64,000 bases of DNA from CALINB01 sp938045325 (GTDB taxonomy: Bacteria > Pseudomonadota > Alphaproteobacteria > Rhodospirillales > CALINB01): the NCBI GenBank assembly GCA_038114465.1, contig JAYNQW010000017.1, positions 1 through 64,000 on the forward strand. The letters are read 5' to 3'. Both the position numbers and the translations under genes were made by a program. Numbering within the stretch: the first letter of the stretch is position 1; every line of letters begins with the position of its first letter. Positions 54,454 through 62,777 of this stretch are shown here, in pieces. The notes beneath the pieces were generated by a model. It ran no database searches. It was not told the DNA's origin and saw only the letters and a program-made list of their open reading frames with translations.

Positions 54454-55701
54454 GTGCCGTCCCGTTTTCAAAAAATTGCCGTGATCGGCTTGGGATATGT
54501 CGGATTGCCGACGGCTGCCGTGCTGGCAAGCCGGGGGGTCGATGTTCTCGGTGTCGATATCAATTCCGCATCGGTCGAACTCATCAATCAAGGCAAAATT
54601 CATATCGAAGAACCGGATTTGGATGTCATGGTCCAAGGCGCGGTGACTGCCGGGCGGTTACGGGCTTCTGATAAACCTGAGACCGCGGATGCTTTTATCG
54701 TATCGGTGCCGACGCCGTTTAAAAACGATCATGAACCGGATTTAGATGCTATCGAACAAGCTGCTCAGACATTGGCGCCTGTTCTTGAAAAAGGGAACAT
54801 CGTTGTTTTGGAATCGACGGTCCCTGTTGGTACGACGGAAAAACTTTCCCAATGGCTGGCGGCATTGCGGACTGATTTAATTTTCCCGCATGAAAAAAAT
54901 AAAACACCTGACATTTCCATTGCTCATAGTCCGGAGCGGGTTTTGCCTGGCCGAGTTTTGCTAGAGCTTGTCGATAACGATCGTGTTGTTGGTGGTTTAA
55001 CGCCGGAATGCGCGAAACAGGCGGCAGCGTTATATAAATTATTCGTACAAGGAGAATGTCACTTGACCGACGCCTGGACGGCGGAATTGGTCAAGCTATC
55101 CGAAAACGCCTATCGCGACGTCAACATCGCCTTTGCCAACGAATTATCGAACGTGAGCGATGCGCTCGGTATCAATGTTTGGGATGTCGTGCGTCTTGCA
55201 AACCGTCATCCACGGGTAAATATTTTGAAGCCCGGTCCCGGTGTCGGCGGCCATTGCATCGCCGTTGATCCTTGGTTCATCGTGAGCTCCGCTCCGGGTG
55301 AAAGCGAATTAATTCGCACGGCGCGTACGATTAACGACGCAAAACCGGATGCCGTCGTGCGCCAAGTGCTGGAAGCGTTTAAATCCTCAAATGCCTCACA
55401 CGTGGCGTGTTTGGGGCTTTCGTATAAAGCCGATATCGATGATTTACGGGAAAGCCCCGCCGTCGAAATTGTCGGCAAATTAGCCGGTAGCGGCCTTTCC
55501 TGCCTGGTGGTCGAGCCCCATGTCGATGTTTTGCCGCCGGAATTGCAAAATATCGACAAAATTCAATTAGTGGAGATAGAAAGCGCGCTCGCAAAATCCG
55601 ATATCATCATTTTGCTGGTCGATCATTCCACGTTCCGATCCATTAGCGAAAGTCAGCGTGACGGCAAAACCGTGATCGATACCCGGGGTTTTTGGCAATA
55701 G
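54454..55701 (+). CDS. UDP-N-acetyl-D-mannosamine/nucleotide-sugar dehydrogenase
   Basis: About 415 residues of the UDP-glucose/GDP-mannose dehydrogenase family from the GTG at 54454, just after GAGGGAG. FQKIAVIGLGYVGLPTAAVLASRG (NAD), VPTPF, STVPVGTT, ERVLPGR, ELVKLSENAYRDVNIAFANEL, and GPGVGGHCIAVDPWF with the catalytic Cys. C-terminal part like WecC. Makes a uronic acid sugar for polysaccharide. No other polysaccharide gene is in the window, so it stands alone here. Confidence 0.9.
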   Translation: MPSRFQKIAVIGLGYVGLPTAAVLASRGVDVLGVDINSASVELINQGKIHIEEPDLDVMVQGAVTAGRLRASDKPETADAFIVSVPTPFKNDHEPDLDAIEQAAQTLAPVLEKGNIVVLESTVPVGTTEKLSQWLAALRTDLIFPHEKNKTPDISIAHSPERVLPGRVLLELVDNDRVVGGLTPECAKQAAALYKLFVQGECHLTDAWTAELVKLSENAYRDVNIAFANELSNVSDALGINVWDVVRLANRHPRVNILKPGPGVGGHCIAVDPWFIVSSAPGESELIRTARTINDAKPDAVVRQVLEAFKSSNASHVACLGLSYKADIDDLRESPAVEIVGKLAGSGLSCLVVEPHVDVLPPELQNIDKIQLVEIESALAKSDIIILLVDHSTFRSISESQRDGKTVIDTRGFWQ

Positions 55702-55704
55702 TTC

Positions 55705-56565
55705 TTATTCGAACGTGGCTTCGCCATCCAATGAAAGCCCACCTTGATTATTTGCCGCCCAAAGCTTGACGGCATTCCCGTCATTGTTTGGCAGTCCGTT
55801 TACCGAAAACGGCGTGTTGCAGAATAGTGGGCTTAAGCAACGGTAAGTATACGTCGTCATGGTTTTGTCCGGCCATCGGTGACTGCATAGCTCAAGCTGT
55901 TGGATCACGACCATGCGGGCATTCACAATCAAACCCGGGTACCCCTCGACTTTCGTGACATAGGTATGGTCGAAGTGGATACGGGCCGCGTTGAACATCA
56001 AAGCGGAAAACCGGAACAGCAATCGTGGATCGGGATGAATGGTAAGGCTCCATTCGGCATTTTCAGGTGCTGGTTTTGGTTTGGTGGGCGTTTTCGCCAA
56101 CCCCGGTTTGGCGGCTTCCCGATAAACGATGTTGTGATCTTCGCTTAAGGCGAGCCCGTTTTCACCGTGATAATCATGACGCACGGTGACAAACATAAGT
56201 TTCCCCGAGCGTCCTTCCTTCGGTGTGACCGAAGCAATGGTCGATACCTTTTTTGACTTTTCGCAGACTTTTAACGGCTGATGAAATGTAAGTTTCCCGC
56301 CGGCCCACATGCGCCGGGGTAAATCGCTGGGCGGTAAAAAGTTACCGACTTCAGGGTTTCCGTTCTCGCCGAGTTCTGATTGTCGCACTGTCGGTAAAAA
56401 GTAAAGCCAGTGGGAGCCGGGCCTTAACGAATCGCCGGGTTTCGGTTTTGGTTCGTCCCGGTCGAGGGTCGCATTATAACGAATGAGCGGGTCGGCTGTG
56501 ATCGTATCCGTGGCTTCTTCAGAACGGCCGAGCCAGTCCTGAAACGATTCAGGGTCATTCGGCAT
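55705..56565 (-). CDS. MaoC/FAS1-like hydratase domain protein
   Basis: 286 residues in the double-hotdog fold of HTD2/mesaconyl-C4-CoA hydratase relatives. Typical are LRPGSHWLYFLP, LPRRMWAGGKLTFHQPL and, late, HPDPRLLFRFSALMFNAARIHFDHTYV with the catalytic Asp/His region. Family members hydrate or dehydrate acyl-CoA compounds such as mesaconyl-CoA. Its substrate is not evident. Five bases follow to the next gene's stop, co-directional with the 187-residue unknown gene upstream. Confidence 0.78.
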   Translation of the reverse strand: MPNDPESFQDWLGRSEEATDTITADPLIRYNATLDRDEPKPKPGDSLRPGSHWLYFLPTVRQSELGENGNPEVGNFLPPSDLPRRMWAGGKLTFHQPLKVCEKSKKVSTIASVTPKEGRSGKLMFVTVRHDYHGENGLALSEDHNIVYREAAKPGLAKTPTKPKPAPENAEWSLTIHPDPRLLFRFSALMFNAARIHFDHTYVTKVEGYPGLIVNARMVVIQQLELCSHRWPDKTMTTYTYRCLSPLFCNTPFSVNGLPNNDGNAVKLWAANNQGGLSLDGEATFE

Positions 56566-56570
56566 TTTGG

Positions 56571-57131
56571 TTACATTTCGTCGGCAAAAACGTCGGCAAA
56601 GACGTTCATAAAGGTGGGGTAAAACAGGAGGGATTTATCCGTTTCAAAAACATTGCCAGTGCAGGTTTCAAGACGGTAATGCCCAGACATCATATTTTGA
56701 ACAGCCTCGACATCACTAACAATGCTGCCGATGGAGGCTTCAAATTCATCAAAGGCTTCCAAAAAATCCGGAATGGCAACAGCCAAGTCTTGATTATCCA
56801 TATAAGCACCGCCGAACGGCAAGCGGAACCAAACACGGCTCCAAGAGTCGGCTCTTGCGTAATGAAAGCAATGACTGTTAAGCCCATAGCCCCAAAAACC
56901 GGCAAGAAGATATCCTTCCGGTGCCTCGTTCAAGAAAGAAACGACATCACTTCCTTTGAGATACTGTTTTTCCTTGGCTTCTTCCGTTCCCACGAGAAGG
57001 GATTCCTTTGCGGGATGATCGATTTTAAATAGCGGATCGACGAGGAGATCGTGAGGGAACTCGCGCTCAAACGATTCCGTATAGCGATTTTGAAATTTTT
57101 TAAAGACGCGTTTATGTTTATTAAAGAACAT
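56571..57131 (-). CDS. Unknown protein, 186-187 residues
   Basis: I do not recognise a family. The start is ATG at 57131 (or GTG at 57134). No signal peptide or membrane span. Acidic, rich in Phe and Asp, with GFWGYGLNSHCFHYARADSW and MDNQDLAVAIPDFLEAFDEFE, resembling SMI1/KNR4-like immunity or SUKH-type folds in style only. It is transcribed with the MaoC-like gene (five bases apart). Confidence 0.6.
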   Translation of the reverse strand: MFFNKHKRVFKKFQNRYTESFEREFPHDLLVDPLFKIDHPAKESLLVGTEEAKEKQYLKGSDVVSFLNEAPEGYLLAGFWGYGLNSHCFHYARADSWSRVWFRLPFGGAYMDNQDLAVAIPDFLEAFDEFEASIGSIVSDVEAVQNMMSGHYRLETCTGNVFETDKSLLFYPTFMNVFADVFADEM

Positions 57132-57225
57132 CACGAAAGAGTTTGTTGTTGGATGGCTTGGGCTATCTTAACAGGATCTGCGGCATGGATGCAGCTTTGG
57201 AATCAATTAATTTGTAAGTTCTGGC

Positions 57226-57265
57226 TGTTTTGCAGGGATTTCTGTTGTTTTGCAGGGATTTCTGT
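57226..57265. repeat. Tandem repeat, two perfect 20-base copies
   Basis: The 20-base unit TGTTTTGCAGGGATTTCTGT occurs twice in direct succession, perfectly, in the gap between the unknown gene and the class V aminotransferase gene (57132-57325). The second copy ends 60 bases before the aminotransferase ATG. Role unknown. Confidence 0.9.
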
Positions 57266-57325
57266 AAAGTGAACCTGACGCCTTTTGGGGATAATTTCTG
57301 AATATTCCAGGGAAATGAATGACCT

Positions 57326-58525
57326 ATGACGACTAATCAAATTGCCGCCGCCCGTAGCCAATTTCCAGGTGCCGAGAAATATGTCTATATGGAAGGGCCC
57401 GCCCGTGGGCTGCTGCCCCGCCGTGTCGTCGAAACCGTCACTGATTATCTTGAGAATCGAATGATGGCCGAAGTCGATAAGGAATTAATGTTTGAAACGA
57501 TTGAGGTTACGCGGGAAAAGTTTGCCAAGCTCATTAATGCGATTCCTGACGACATTACATTTTCCCGAAATGTTTCGGACGGAATCAACATATTAGCCAG
57601 CTCCCTGCCGTTGCAGGCAGGCGATAATGTCATTCTTTGCCGGGATCTCGAGCACCCCGCCAATGTTTATCCGTGGCTGAATCGCCGAGACCTTTCAGGC
57701 ATCGAAGTGCGCTTCGTGCCCACCGAAGACGGCAATATGCCTGTGCAGGCCATGATCGATGCGATGGATGAAAAAACCCGTGTCGTCACCGTATCGACCG
57801 TGACGTTCGCGCCGGGCTTTCGGACCGATCTTGAAACCCTAGGAAAGGCCTGCCGGGAGAGGGGCGTCTTTTTCCTACTGGACGCGGCGCAATCGCTCGG
57901 GCTTTTGCATATGGATGTCGAGAAATTCAATGTCGATGCCATTTCCGTTGGCGGACAAAAAGGTTTGCTCGGATTTTACGGCTTCGGATTTTTGTATTGC
58001 CGCAGCGAATGGGCGGAACGGATGCAACCGTCCCATTTGGCCCGTTACAGCGTCGATCTTGGCGATGCACATGAAGCGGATATGGGCGATGATGACATTC
58101 AATTGATGCGTGGTGCACGCCGGTTTGACGGCGGCAATTATAACTTCATCGGTGCCGTTGCGGCTGAAAAGTCACTCGATCTGTTACTCGAACTTGGTAC
58201 CGAAAATATCGAAAAACATGTTTGCGGCCTCGCTCGCCGGCTGGGCGAAAGATTTCATGAACTCGGTTTGCCTGTTTGCGGTTGGCCACCGGGCGGACAT
58301 TGGTCGAGCACGTTAACGGTCGGTCATTATGATCCGCGTGTCTCCGAGCATGACAGCGCCGATGATGCCATGGTCAATGAGCTTTTCGCATATTTAACGG
58401 AAAACGGCGTTAAGCACACGGTCCGGCGGGGTATGCTGCGATTTGGATTGCATCTTTATAATAATGCCGAAGATGTCGACAAGGTTATTGAGCTGACAAA
58501 AACATGGCAGCAAAAAGCAGCTTAA
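57326..58525 (+). CDS. Class V aminotransferase-fold PLP enzyme
   Basis: 399 residues. VYMEGPARGLLPRRVVETV at the start, SRNVSDGINILASSLPL, VTVSTVTFAPGFRTDLE and the PLP-lysine region AISVGGQKGLLGFYGFGFLYC (Lys near 212) are typical of NifS/kynureninase/isopenicillin-N-epimerase relatives. The exact reaction (desulfuration, lyase or epimerisation) is unknown. AGGGAAATG lies before the ATG. The stop overlaps that of the MmgE/PrpD gene in TTAA. Confidence 0.85.
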   Translation: MTTNQIAAARSQFPGAEKYVYMEGPARGLLPRRVVETVTDYLENRMMAEVDKELMFETIEVTREKFAKLINAIPDDITFSRNVSDGINILASSLPLQAGDNVILCRDLEHPANVYPWLNRRDLSGIEVRFVPTEDGNMPVQAMIDAMDEKTRVVTVSTVTFAPGFRTDLETLGKACRERGVFFLLDAAQSLGLLHMDVEKFNVDAISVGGQKGLLGFYGFGFLYCRSEWAERMQPSHLARYSVDLGDAHEADMGDDDIQLMRGARRFDGGNYNFIGAVAAEKSLDLLLELGTENIEKHVCGLARRLGERFHELGLPVCGWPPGGHWSSTLTVGHYDPRVSEHDSADDAMVNELFAYLTENGVKHTVRRGMLRFGLHLYNNAEDVDKVIELTKTWQQKAA

Positions 58526-59910
58526 CCGCTGAGTGTTTTCATTAACGCGCCAATATCCGAACACGTATCGATGGCCCATACGGCCTCGATGGCCTTTTCC
58601 GTTTGTGAGTCTGTAAGGACGCCACGTGAGAGCGTGCGGAACTTGTCTGCAATTTGCCCATCGCTCAGCGGGTTTTTCGGGTTTCCCGGTGGATAAAGGC
58701 AGTCTTTTTGATGTGTTTCACCAGTATCCAGCATGATGCGGACCTTAGAGCCCTGTGTTTTGCTTTGCAGCGCCGTTAACTCGTCATCGGGTTTCAGTTC
58801 GATCCGTTGCATGAGATTGCGTACGTTGGGATCAAACAGCTTTTCATCCGTAAATTGTTCGGGCCCGCAAGCCTTTTCGAGCAGCGCGATGGCGACACAA
58901 TACAGCGGGCTGTGATCGGCCGTTTCACGGGTTTCCGGTAAAAGCGTTGCCTTGTCCGCTGAGGGTTTCTTGAAAAAGTGACCGCTGTAAAAAACTTCGA
59001 TTTTGTCGACTTGCGATAGTTTGAAGTTGTGTTCGGCCATCAGATCAAGAGCGGCTTGAATCGAAGCTTGGATCGACATATTGGTCGCATAAGGCTTCAT
59101 GCACATATCAGTAATACGAAAACGGCCCTGAAAGGGCTCCGTCATGCCGTCAATATCGGCGCCGCCGGCGATAATTTTGATCCAACCGGACTCGCCCTCG
59201 AAAATTTCCGGCGGGCCCGTCATGCCGCTACGCGCAAGCAATGTCGCTTCAAGCCCAGCTTTGGAAGCGGTCGCTTCGGCCGTGGCCTTCATCATGGACA
59301 TGGTGCCGCGGTGAGATTGTGCAAGCGTGCTGTTGTGGCTGCCGTTGATGCCGAAGGCGCTCATGGTCGCATGATTATCAAGGTTCAACATGCGGCATGC
59401 CGCCGCCGTACTCGCAAATGAAGCATGGGTGGCCGGACTGCGCCAACCGCGGCGCGAGAGGTTCGGCTCGCCGCAATAGGTCGCAAATCGCAATTGAATT
59501 TCATAGGCGATGACGGCACCGAGGATGACATCTTTGCCTGAAAGGCCTTCGGCTTCGGCTAAGGCCAGCACCATGGCCAGATTGCTGCTCGGATGGGATG
59601 AATCACGCGAGAACTGATAATCGTTGAAATCGAGGTAACGAATCATGGCGCCGTTCACGAGGGTCGCCAGTGGCCCCGACGTTTTTTTTCGGCTGCCGAT
59701 GATCGTTGCCTGCGGATTGCCGCCGAGATAGTCGACGGTTTTCAAAACCATTTGGACCGGTTCGCCGTTTCGACCTCCGATGGCGCACGCCAGCGTATCG
59801 AGAAACAGTCGTTTGGTTGAATGGATGACGTCTTCGGGGAGGTTTTCGTATTTCAGATTAAGAATGAGTTCAGCGAGTTTTTCGCTGACGGTCGGCGATG
59901 AACGAGGCAT
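58522..59910 (-). CDS. MmgE/PrpD-family protein
   Basis: 462 residues. VIHSTKRLFLDTLACAIGG, YLDFNDYQFSR (near 95), SFASTAAACRMLNLDNHATMSAFGINGSHN, MKATAEATASKAGLEATLLARSGMTGP and the C-terminal PGNPKNPLSDGQIADKFRTL are the family landmarks. Members include 2-methylcitrate dehydratase, cis-aconitate decarboxylase-like and other lyases, so the substrate is not fixed by the sequence. It is co-directional with the dioxygenase gene 30 bases upstream. Confidence 0.88.
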   Translation of the reverse strand: MPRSSPTVSEKLAELILNLKYENLPEDVIHSTKRLFLDTLACAIGGRNGEPVQMVLKTVDYLGGNPQATIIGSRKKTSGPLATLVNGAMIRYLDFNDYQFSRDSSHPSSNLAMVLALAEAEGLSGKDVILGAVIAYEIQLRFATYCGEPNLSRRGWRSPATHASFASTAAACRMLNLDNHATMSAFGINGSHNSTLAQSHRGTMSMMKATAEATASKAGLEATLLARSGMTGPPEIFEGESGWIKIIAGGADIDGMTEPFQGRFRITDMCMKPYATNMSIQASIQAALDLMAEHNFKLSQVDKIEVFYSGHFFKKPSADKATLLPETRETADHSPLYCVAIALLEKACGPEQFTDEKLFDPNVRNLMQRIELKPDDELTALQSKTQGSKVRIMLDTGETHQKDCLYPPGNPKNPLSDGQIADKFRTLSRGVLTDSQTEKAIEAVWAIDTCSDIGALMKTLSG

Positions 59911-59941
59911 TTAAATTTATTTACCGTTATCAGGAATTAAA

Positions 59942-60844
59942 TTACGCCGGAATGACGTTTTCGCCTTGGAATTGTGTGCGGTACATAACCCGGCGTTGGG
60001 TGTGATCAACCTGCTCGCGTCGATGCATGGCACAGCGATTGTCCCAAACCAACAAATCACCCGGTTTCCAGGTATGAGTCCATTTGAGGCTATCCTGTGT
60101 CGCATGTTCCCAAAGTCGGTCGAGCAAGGTCTCGCTTTCCTCATTTGAGAAGCCTTCGATGTATTGCGACGGATAGACGCGGCGCCGTCCGAGATATAGT
60201 GCCGGTTTTCCCGTCTTGGGATGCTTGCGCACAAGCGGATGCATTGGCCCGGGGACATCTTCGGGCTTTTCGGGTTTTTTGATTCCGGGACGCAGTTCGC
60301 CGGCCGAGTTGCGGCTGGCATCTTGTTTCGAACGTTTTCCTTCGATTGCCTTTCGCAAGTCGTCGGGCAGTGTCTCGAAGGCGAGATATTGATTGTTGAA
60401 AGAGGTGTTACCACTGCCGTCATCAGGAATTTCGATGGAGTACAAACAACTGCCGGCCGGTGGTTTCTCAATATAAGAGTTATCCGAATGCCAGATAACC
60501 TCGAGGCTGCCGAGACTATGGTTGTGCATCGAGGGCTTGCCGTCGGCATCCAAGTTTGAATTGATCGACATTTCCCGCGGTGTATTAGCAAGCTTAATAC
60601 CGGCAGCTTCCCAATATTTGCGGGCACCGCCTTCCTGCGGCGTACCGAAAATGCCCGCAGCGGTGACAAATGCCGGCGGATCGAGTTTTTGACCGCGAAT
60701 TAATACGACAAGATAATCGTACCAGGCTTGGCGCAATGCATCGGCAACGTCATCGGGAATGGGTTGGCTTAAGTCGACGCCACGAATTTCAGCGCCCACG
60801 GCGGCGCCGGTCGGAACAACTTCAAGAGAATCGAGCGTATTCAT
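59942..60844 (-). CDS. TauD/TfdA-type Fe(II)/2-oxoglutarate dioxygenase (2)
   Basis: About 300 residues from the ATG at 60844; a TTG two codons upstream is less likely. Iron ligands are WHSDNSY (HxD) and the distal His in DNRCAMHRREQV, with the 2-oxoglutarate Arg in TQRRVMYRTQF. Divergent from the third dioxygenase across about 120 bases. The two share overall layout but differ in the substrate region, so may act on related compounds. The substrate is unknown. Confidence 0.9.
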   Translation of the reverse strand: MNTLDSLEVVPTGAAVGAEIRGVDLSQPIPDDVADALRQAWYDYLVVLIRGQKLDPPAFVTAAGIFGTPQEGGARKYWEAAGIKLANTPREMSINSNLDADGKPSMHNHSLGSLEVIWHSDNSYIEKPPAGSCLYSIEIPDDGSGNTSFNNQYLAFETLPDDLRKAIEGKRSKQDASRNSAGELRPGIKKPEKPEDVPGPMHPLVRKHPKTGKPALYLGRRRVYPSQYIEGFSNEESETLLDRLWEHATQDSLKWTHTWKPGDLLVWDNRCAMHRREQVDHTQRRVMYRTQFQGENVIPA

Positions 60845-60880
60845 GGTCAAAATGTTTTAGTCTTTAATTGGAGGCATAGA

Positions 60881-60909
60881 TTTACCTTATTCAATGTGCG
60901 GTTTACAAT
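60881..60909 (+). promoter_or_regulatory. Candidate promoter of dioxygenase 3
   Basis: TTTACC (60881-60886), a 17-base spacer, TACAAT (60904-60909). The start would be near 60916, 52 bases before the ATG at 60968. The FNR-type box lies downstream of it, in the leader. Confidence 0.4.
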
Positions 60910-60938
60910 GCCCGCAACAAAAGTGGTCACGCAAGCCA

Positions 60939-60952
60939 TTGATTTACATCAA
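60939..60952. promoter_or_regulatory. Perfect FNR-type box in front of dioxygenase 3
   Basis: TTGAT-TTAC-ATCAA matches the FNR consensus TTGAT-N4-ATCAA in all ten fixed bases. It lies 15 bases before the ATG at 60968 and downstream of the promoter candidate at 60881-60909, a position that would block transcription. Repression of an oxygen-requiring enzyme in anoxia would make sense; this is an inference. Confidence 0.5.
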
Positions 60953-60967
60953 AACAAGGGGGGTGCT

Positions 60968-61843
60968 ATGACCCGCAAAGACAGTTCAGTCGAAGTGATC
61001 CCGACCGGCGCGGCACTCGGTGCCGATGTCGCCGGTTTCGATATCAACAATTTTTCTGAAGAAGAGTTTGCGGACATTCATCAAGCGTGGCTCGATCATT
61101 TGATTCTGCGTATTCGCGGCCAGGATATCGATGATCATGCCCACCGGGAATTTGCCAAACGGTTCGGCCCGCTCGAATTGTCGCCGAAGACAAAATTTAC
61201 CGGTAAACCATGGCTCCCGGATTTTCCCGAAATGAGTCAAATCACTAATAAAAAAGTCAACGGCGAGCCGGTTGGTACACTTGGGAATAAGGATGCGTAT
61301 TGGCACACGGATATGTCCTATATCGAGACGCCGCCGAAGGCGAGTTTGCTGCACGCGTTTGAGGTGCCGCCAACAGGCGGCGATACACACTTCTTAAATA
61401 TGTATGAAGCTCTCGATCAATTGCCGAAGCATTTGCGCGCCGCGATTGAAGGAGAATCGATTAAGCATCAACAGGTTTATAGCTCCGATGGTTCGGTCCG
61501 GCGCGGCATGGAAAAACCCGAGAGTGAAGACCCCCGCGATTGGCCTGGTGCCGTGCATCCGATCATTCGCACCCATCCGGAAACCAAGCGCCAAGCGCTG
61601 TTTTTGGGCCGCCGGGTTAAGGGCTACATCATGGGCATGCCCCTTGATGAAAGCGAAGCGCTGCTCGATGAGCTATGGGATTTTGCAACCGGGAATCCGG
61701 CATGGACCTGGTCGCAACAATGGCAGGTTGGCGATCTGATTATGTGGGATAACCGGTGTGCGATGCATGCCCGAGACGGCTTTGATGACAACCATATCCG
61801 CTTGATGCACCGGACTGTGCTGCTAGGCGACAAGCCGTTTTAA
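60968..61843 (+). CDS. TauD/TfdA-type Fe(II)/2-oxoglutarate dioxygenase (3)
   Basis: About 291 residues from the ATG at 60968 (MTRKDSSVEVIPTGAALGADVAGFDI), just after GGGGGG; in-frame ATGs at 60896-60908 lack ribosome sites. Iron ligands are WHTDMSY (HxD) and DNRCAMHARDGF (His), with Arg in HIRLMHRTVL. Substrate unknown. A perfect FNR-type box overlies its leader. Confidence 0.9.
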   Translation: MTRKDSSVEVIPTGAALGADVAGFDINNFSEEEFADIHQAWLDHLILRIRGQDIDDHAHREFAKRFGPLELSPKTKFTGKPWLPDFPEMSQITNKKVNGEPVGTLGNKDAYWHTDMSYIETPPKASLLHAFEVPPTGGDTHFLNMYEALDQLPKHLRAAIEGESIKHQQVYSSDGSVRRGMEKPESEDPRDWPGAVHPIIRTHPETKRQALFLGRRVKGYIMGMPLDESEALLDELWDFATGNPAWTWSQQWQVGDLIMWDNRCAMHARDGFDDNHIRLMHRTVLLGDKPF

Positions 61844-61851
61844 GAAGCGGA

Positions 61852-62175
61852 CTATTTTTTCTTATTGTTCGCTGGTTTAGCTTTTGGTCTGGCTTGTGCT
61901 TTCACGGCGGCCTTCTTTGTATTTTCTTCCTTGCTTTCGGCTTTATTTTGCGCGTCTTCAGCGCGCTCGCGAAGTTGCGTTGCAATTTTTTTGCTGGCAT
62001 TGGCGAGGCCACTGATCATCTTCGGCAATTGATTGGCCGGTACAAGCAGACGTGTGACGGGCACGGCGCGGTTATTGGAATCAACCTGCCCTGAAGTGAT
62101 GCGAAAGACGCCGTTTTGGAGCGTCACATTCATAACGAGATCGGCTAAAAATTCCGGCGGTGTGTTTCCTACCAT
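61852..62175 (-). CDS. Small unknown protein with Lys/Ala tail
   Basis: 107 residues. Residues 1-60 look folded (PPEFLADLVMNVTLQNGVFRI, PVTRLLVPANQLPKMISGL); residues 65-107 are charged, helical and end in a Lys-rich run. I do not recognise the family. Translated from ATG at 62175. Co-directional and 30 bases downstream of the selenoprotein candidate. Confidence 0.6.
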   Translation of the reverse strand: MVGNTPPEFLADLVMNVTLQNGVFRITSGQVDSNNRAVPVTRLLVPANQLPKMISGLANASKKIATQLRERAEDAQNKAESKEENTKKAAVKAQARPKAKPANNKKK

Positions 62176-62206
62176 AATGAGTCCTCTTCTTTGGCTGTAT
62201 CATTTT

Positions 62207-62749
62207 TTATTGAAGAGCCTTGATAACGGAACTCACGCTGGGTCTTTCTGTGTAATGCGAGCCCGAAAATCTTTTTTTGATAATGCCGCTTGTATCGATG
62301 ACAAAAATAATGGGATGGGCATAACCGCTGTCTTCAAGCCCGAAGGCTTTAATAATTGTTGATTGTGGATCGGCAAGCAACGTGAAACCGATGTTGCGCC
62401 GGTCGGAAAAGCGCTTCAAGACACCGGTACGGTCATAACTCACGGCGGCGAGGCCGTAACCCAATGATGTGACGTCTTTAATTTGGTTATTCCAAGCGAC
62501 CGCCTGGGACTTGCAGTAGGGTCACCAATCGAAAGACCGGGTGAAAAACAAAATAAGTCCGTTTTTCCCTTTCAGGGAATCAAAATTTTGCATTTTACTG
62601 TTTTGATCGTTGGCGCTCAGGGCGTGAGGTATTTTTGAGCCGACTTTGGGCCCTTGGCTCAGGGCATCAACAGCATGAGCCGGACCTATGAGCCCAAAAA
62701 CCATAACGATGAGTAAAATGACGGATATTCGGTAAACTAATTTCAGCAT
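62207..62749 (-). CDS. Redoxin selenoprotein candidate (in-frame TGA as Sec)
   Basis: Read through one TGA (62522-62524), this is a 180-residue redoxin. Residues 1-26 (MLKLVYRISVILLIVMVFGLIGPAHA) form a signal peptide. The TGA is codon 76, in the context SFDW-TGA-PYCKSQ. Relatives of this AhpC/TSA-like group have WCPYC there, so the TGA replaces the first active-site Cys, and the second Cys (three residues later) is kept. The frame is open and family-like after it (VSYDRTGVLKRF, TLLADPQS, GFALED-like AFGLED, FVIDTSGIIKKRF). The two halves are in the same frame. A GGUC-loop hairpin follows the TGA. Selenocysteine is my reading; a nonsense mutation or read error is the alternative. Confidence 0.75.
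62492..62524 (-). promoter_or_regulatory. Bacterial SECIS-like stem-loop after the TGA
   Basis: Downstream of the TGA (62522-62524), CCAGGC (62507-62502) pairs with GCTTGG (62497-62492), including one G-U pair, around the loop GGTC (62501-62498). The loop starts 20 bases after the TGA, inside the window seen in bacterial SECIS elements. The E. coli fdhF SECIS has the same GGUC tetraloop, as I recall. Confidence 0.6.
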
Positions 62750-62777
62750 CTAAATTCCCCCGGCAATGAACGCTATT

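Noticed and set aside
59917..60669. 250-codon minus-strand frame overlapping dioxygenase 2
   Set aside because: Shifted frame of the dioxygenase gene with no recognisable domain.
62207..62749. Reading the redoxin as a pseudogene cut by a nonsense mutation
   Set aside because: The TGA is at the catalytic Cys column, both halves are conserved in the same frame and a SECIS-like hairpin follows. Kept as the main alternative, not the first reading.
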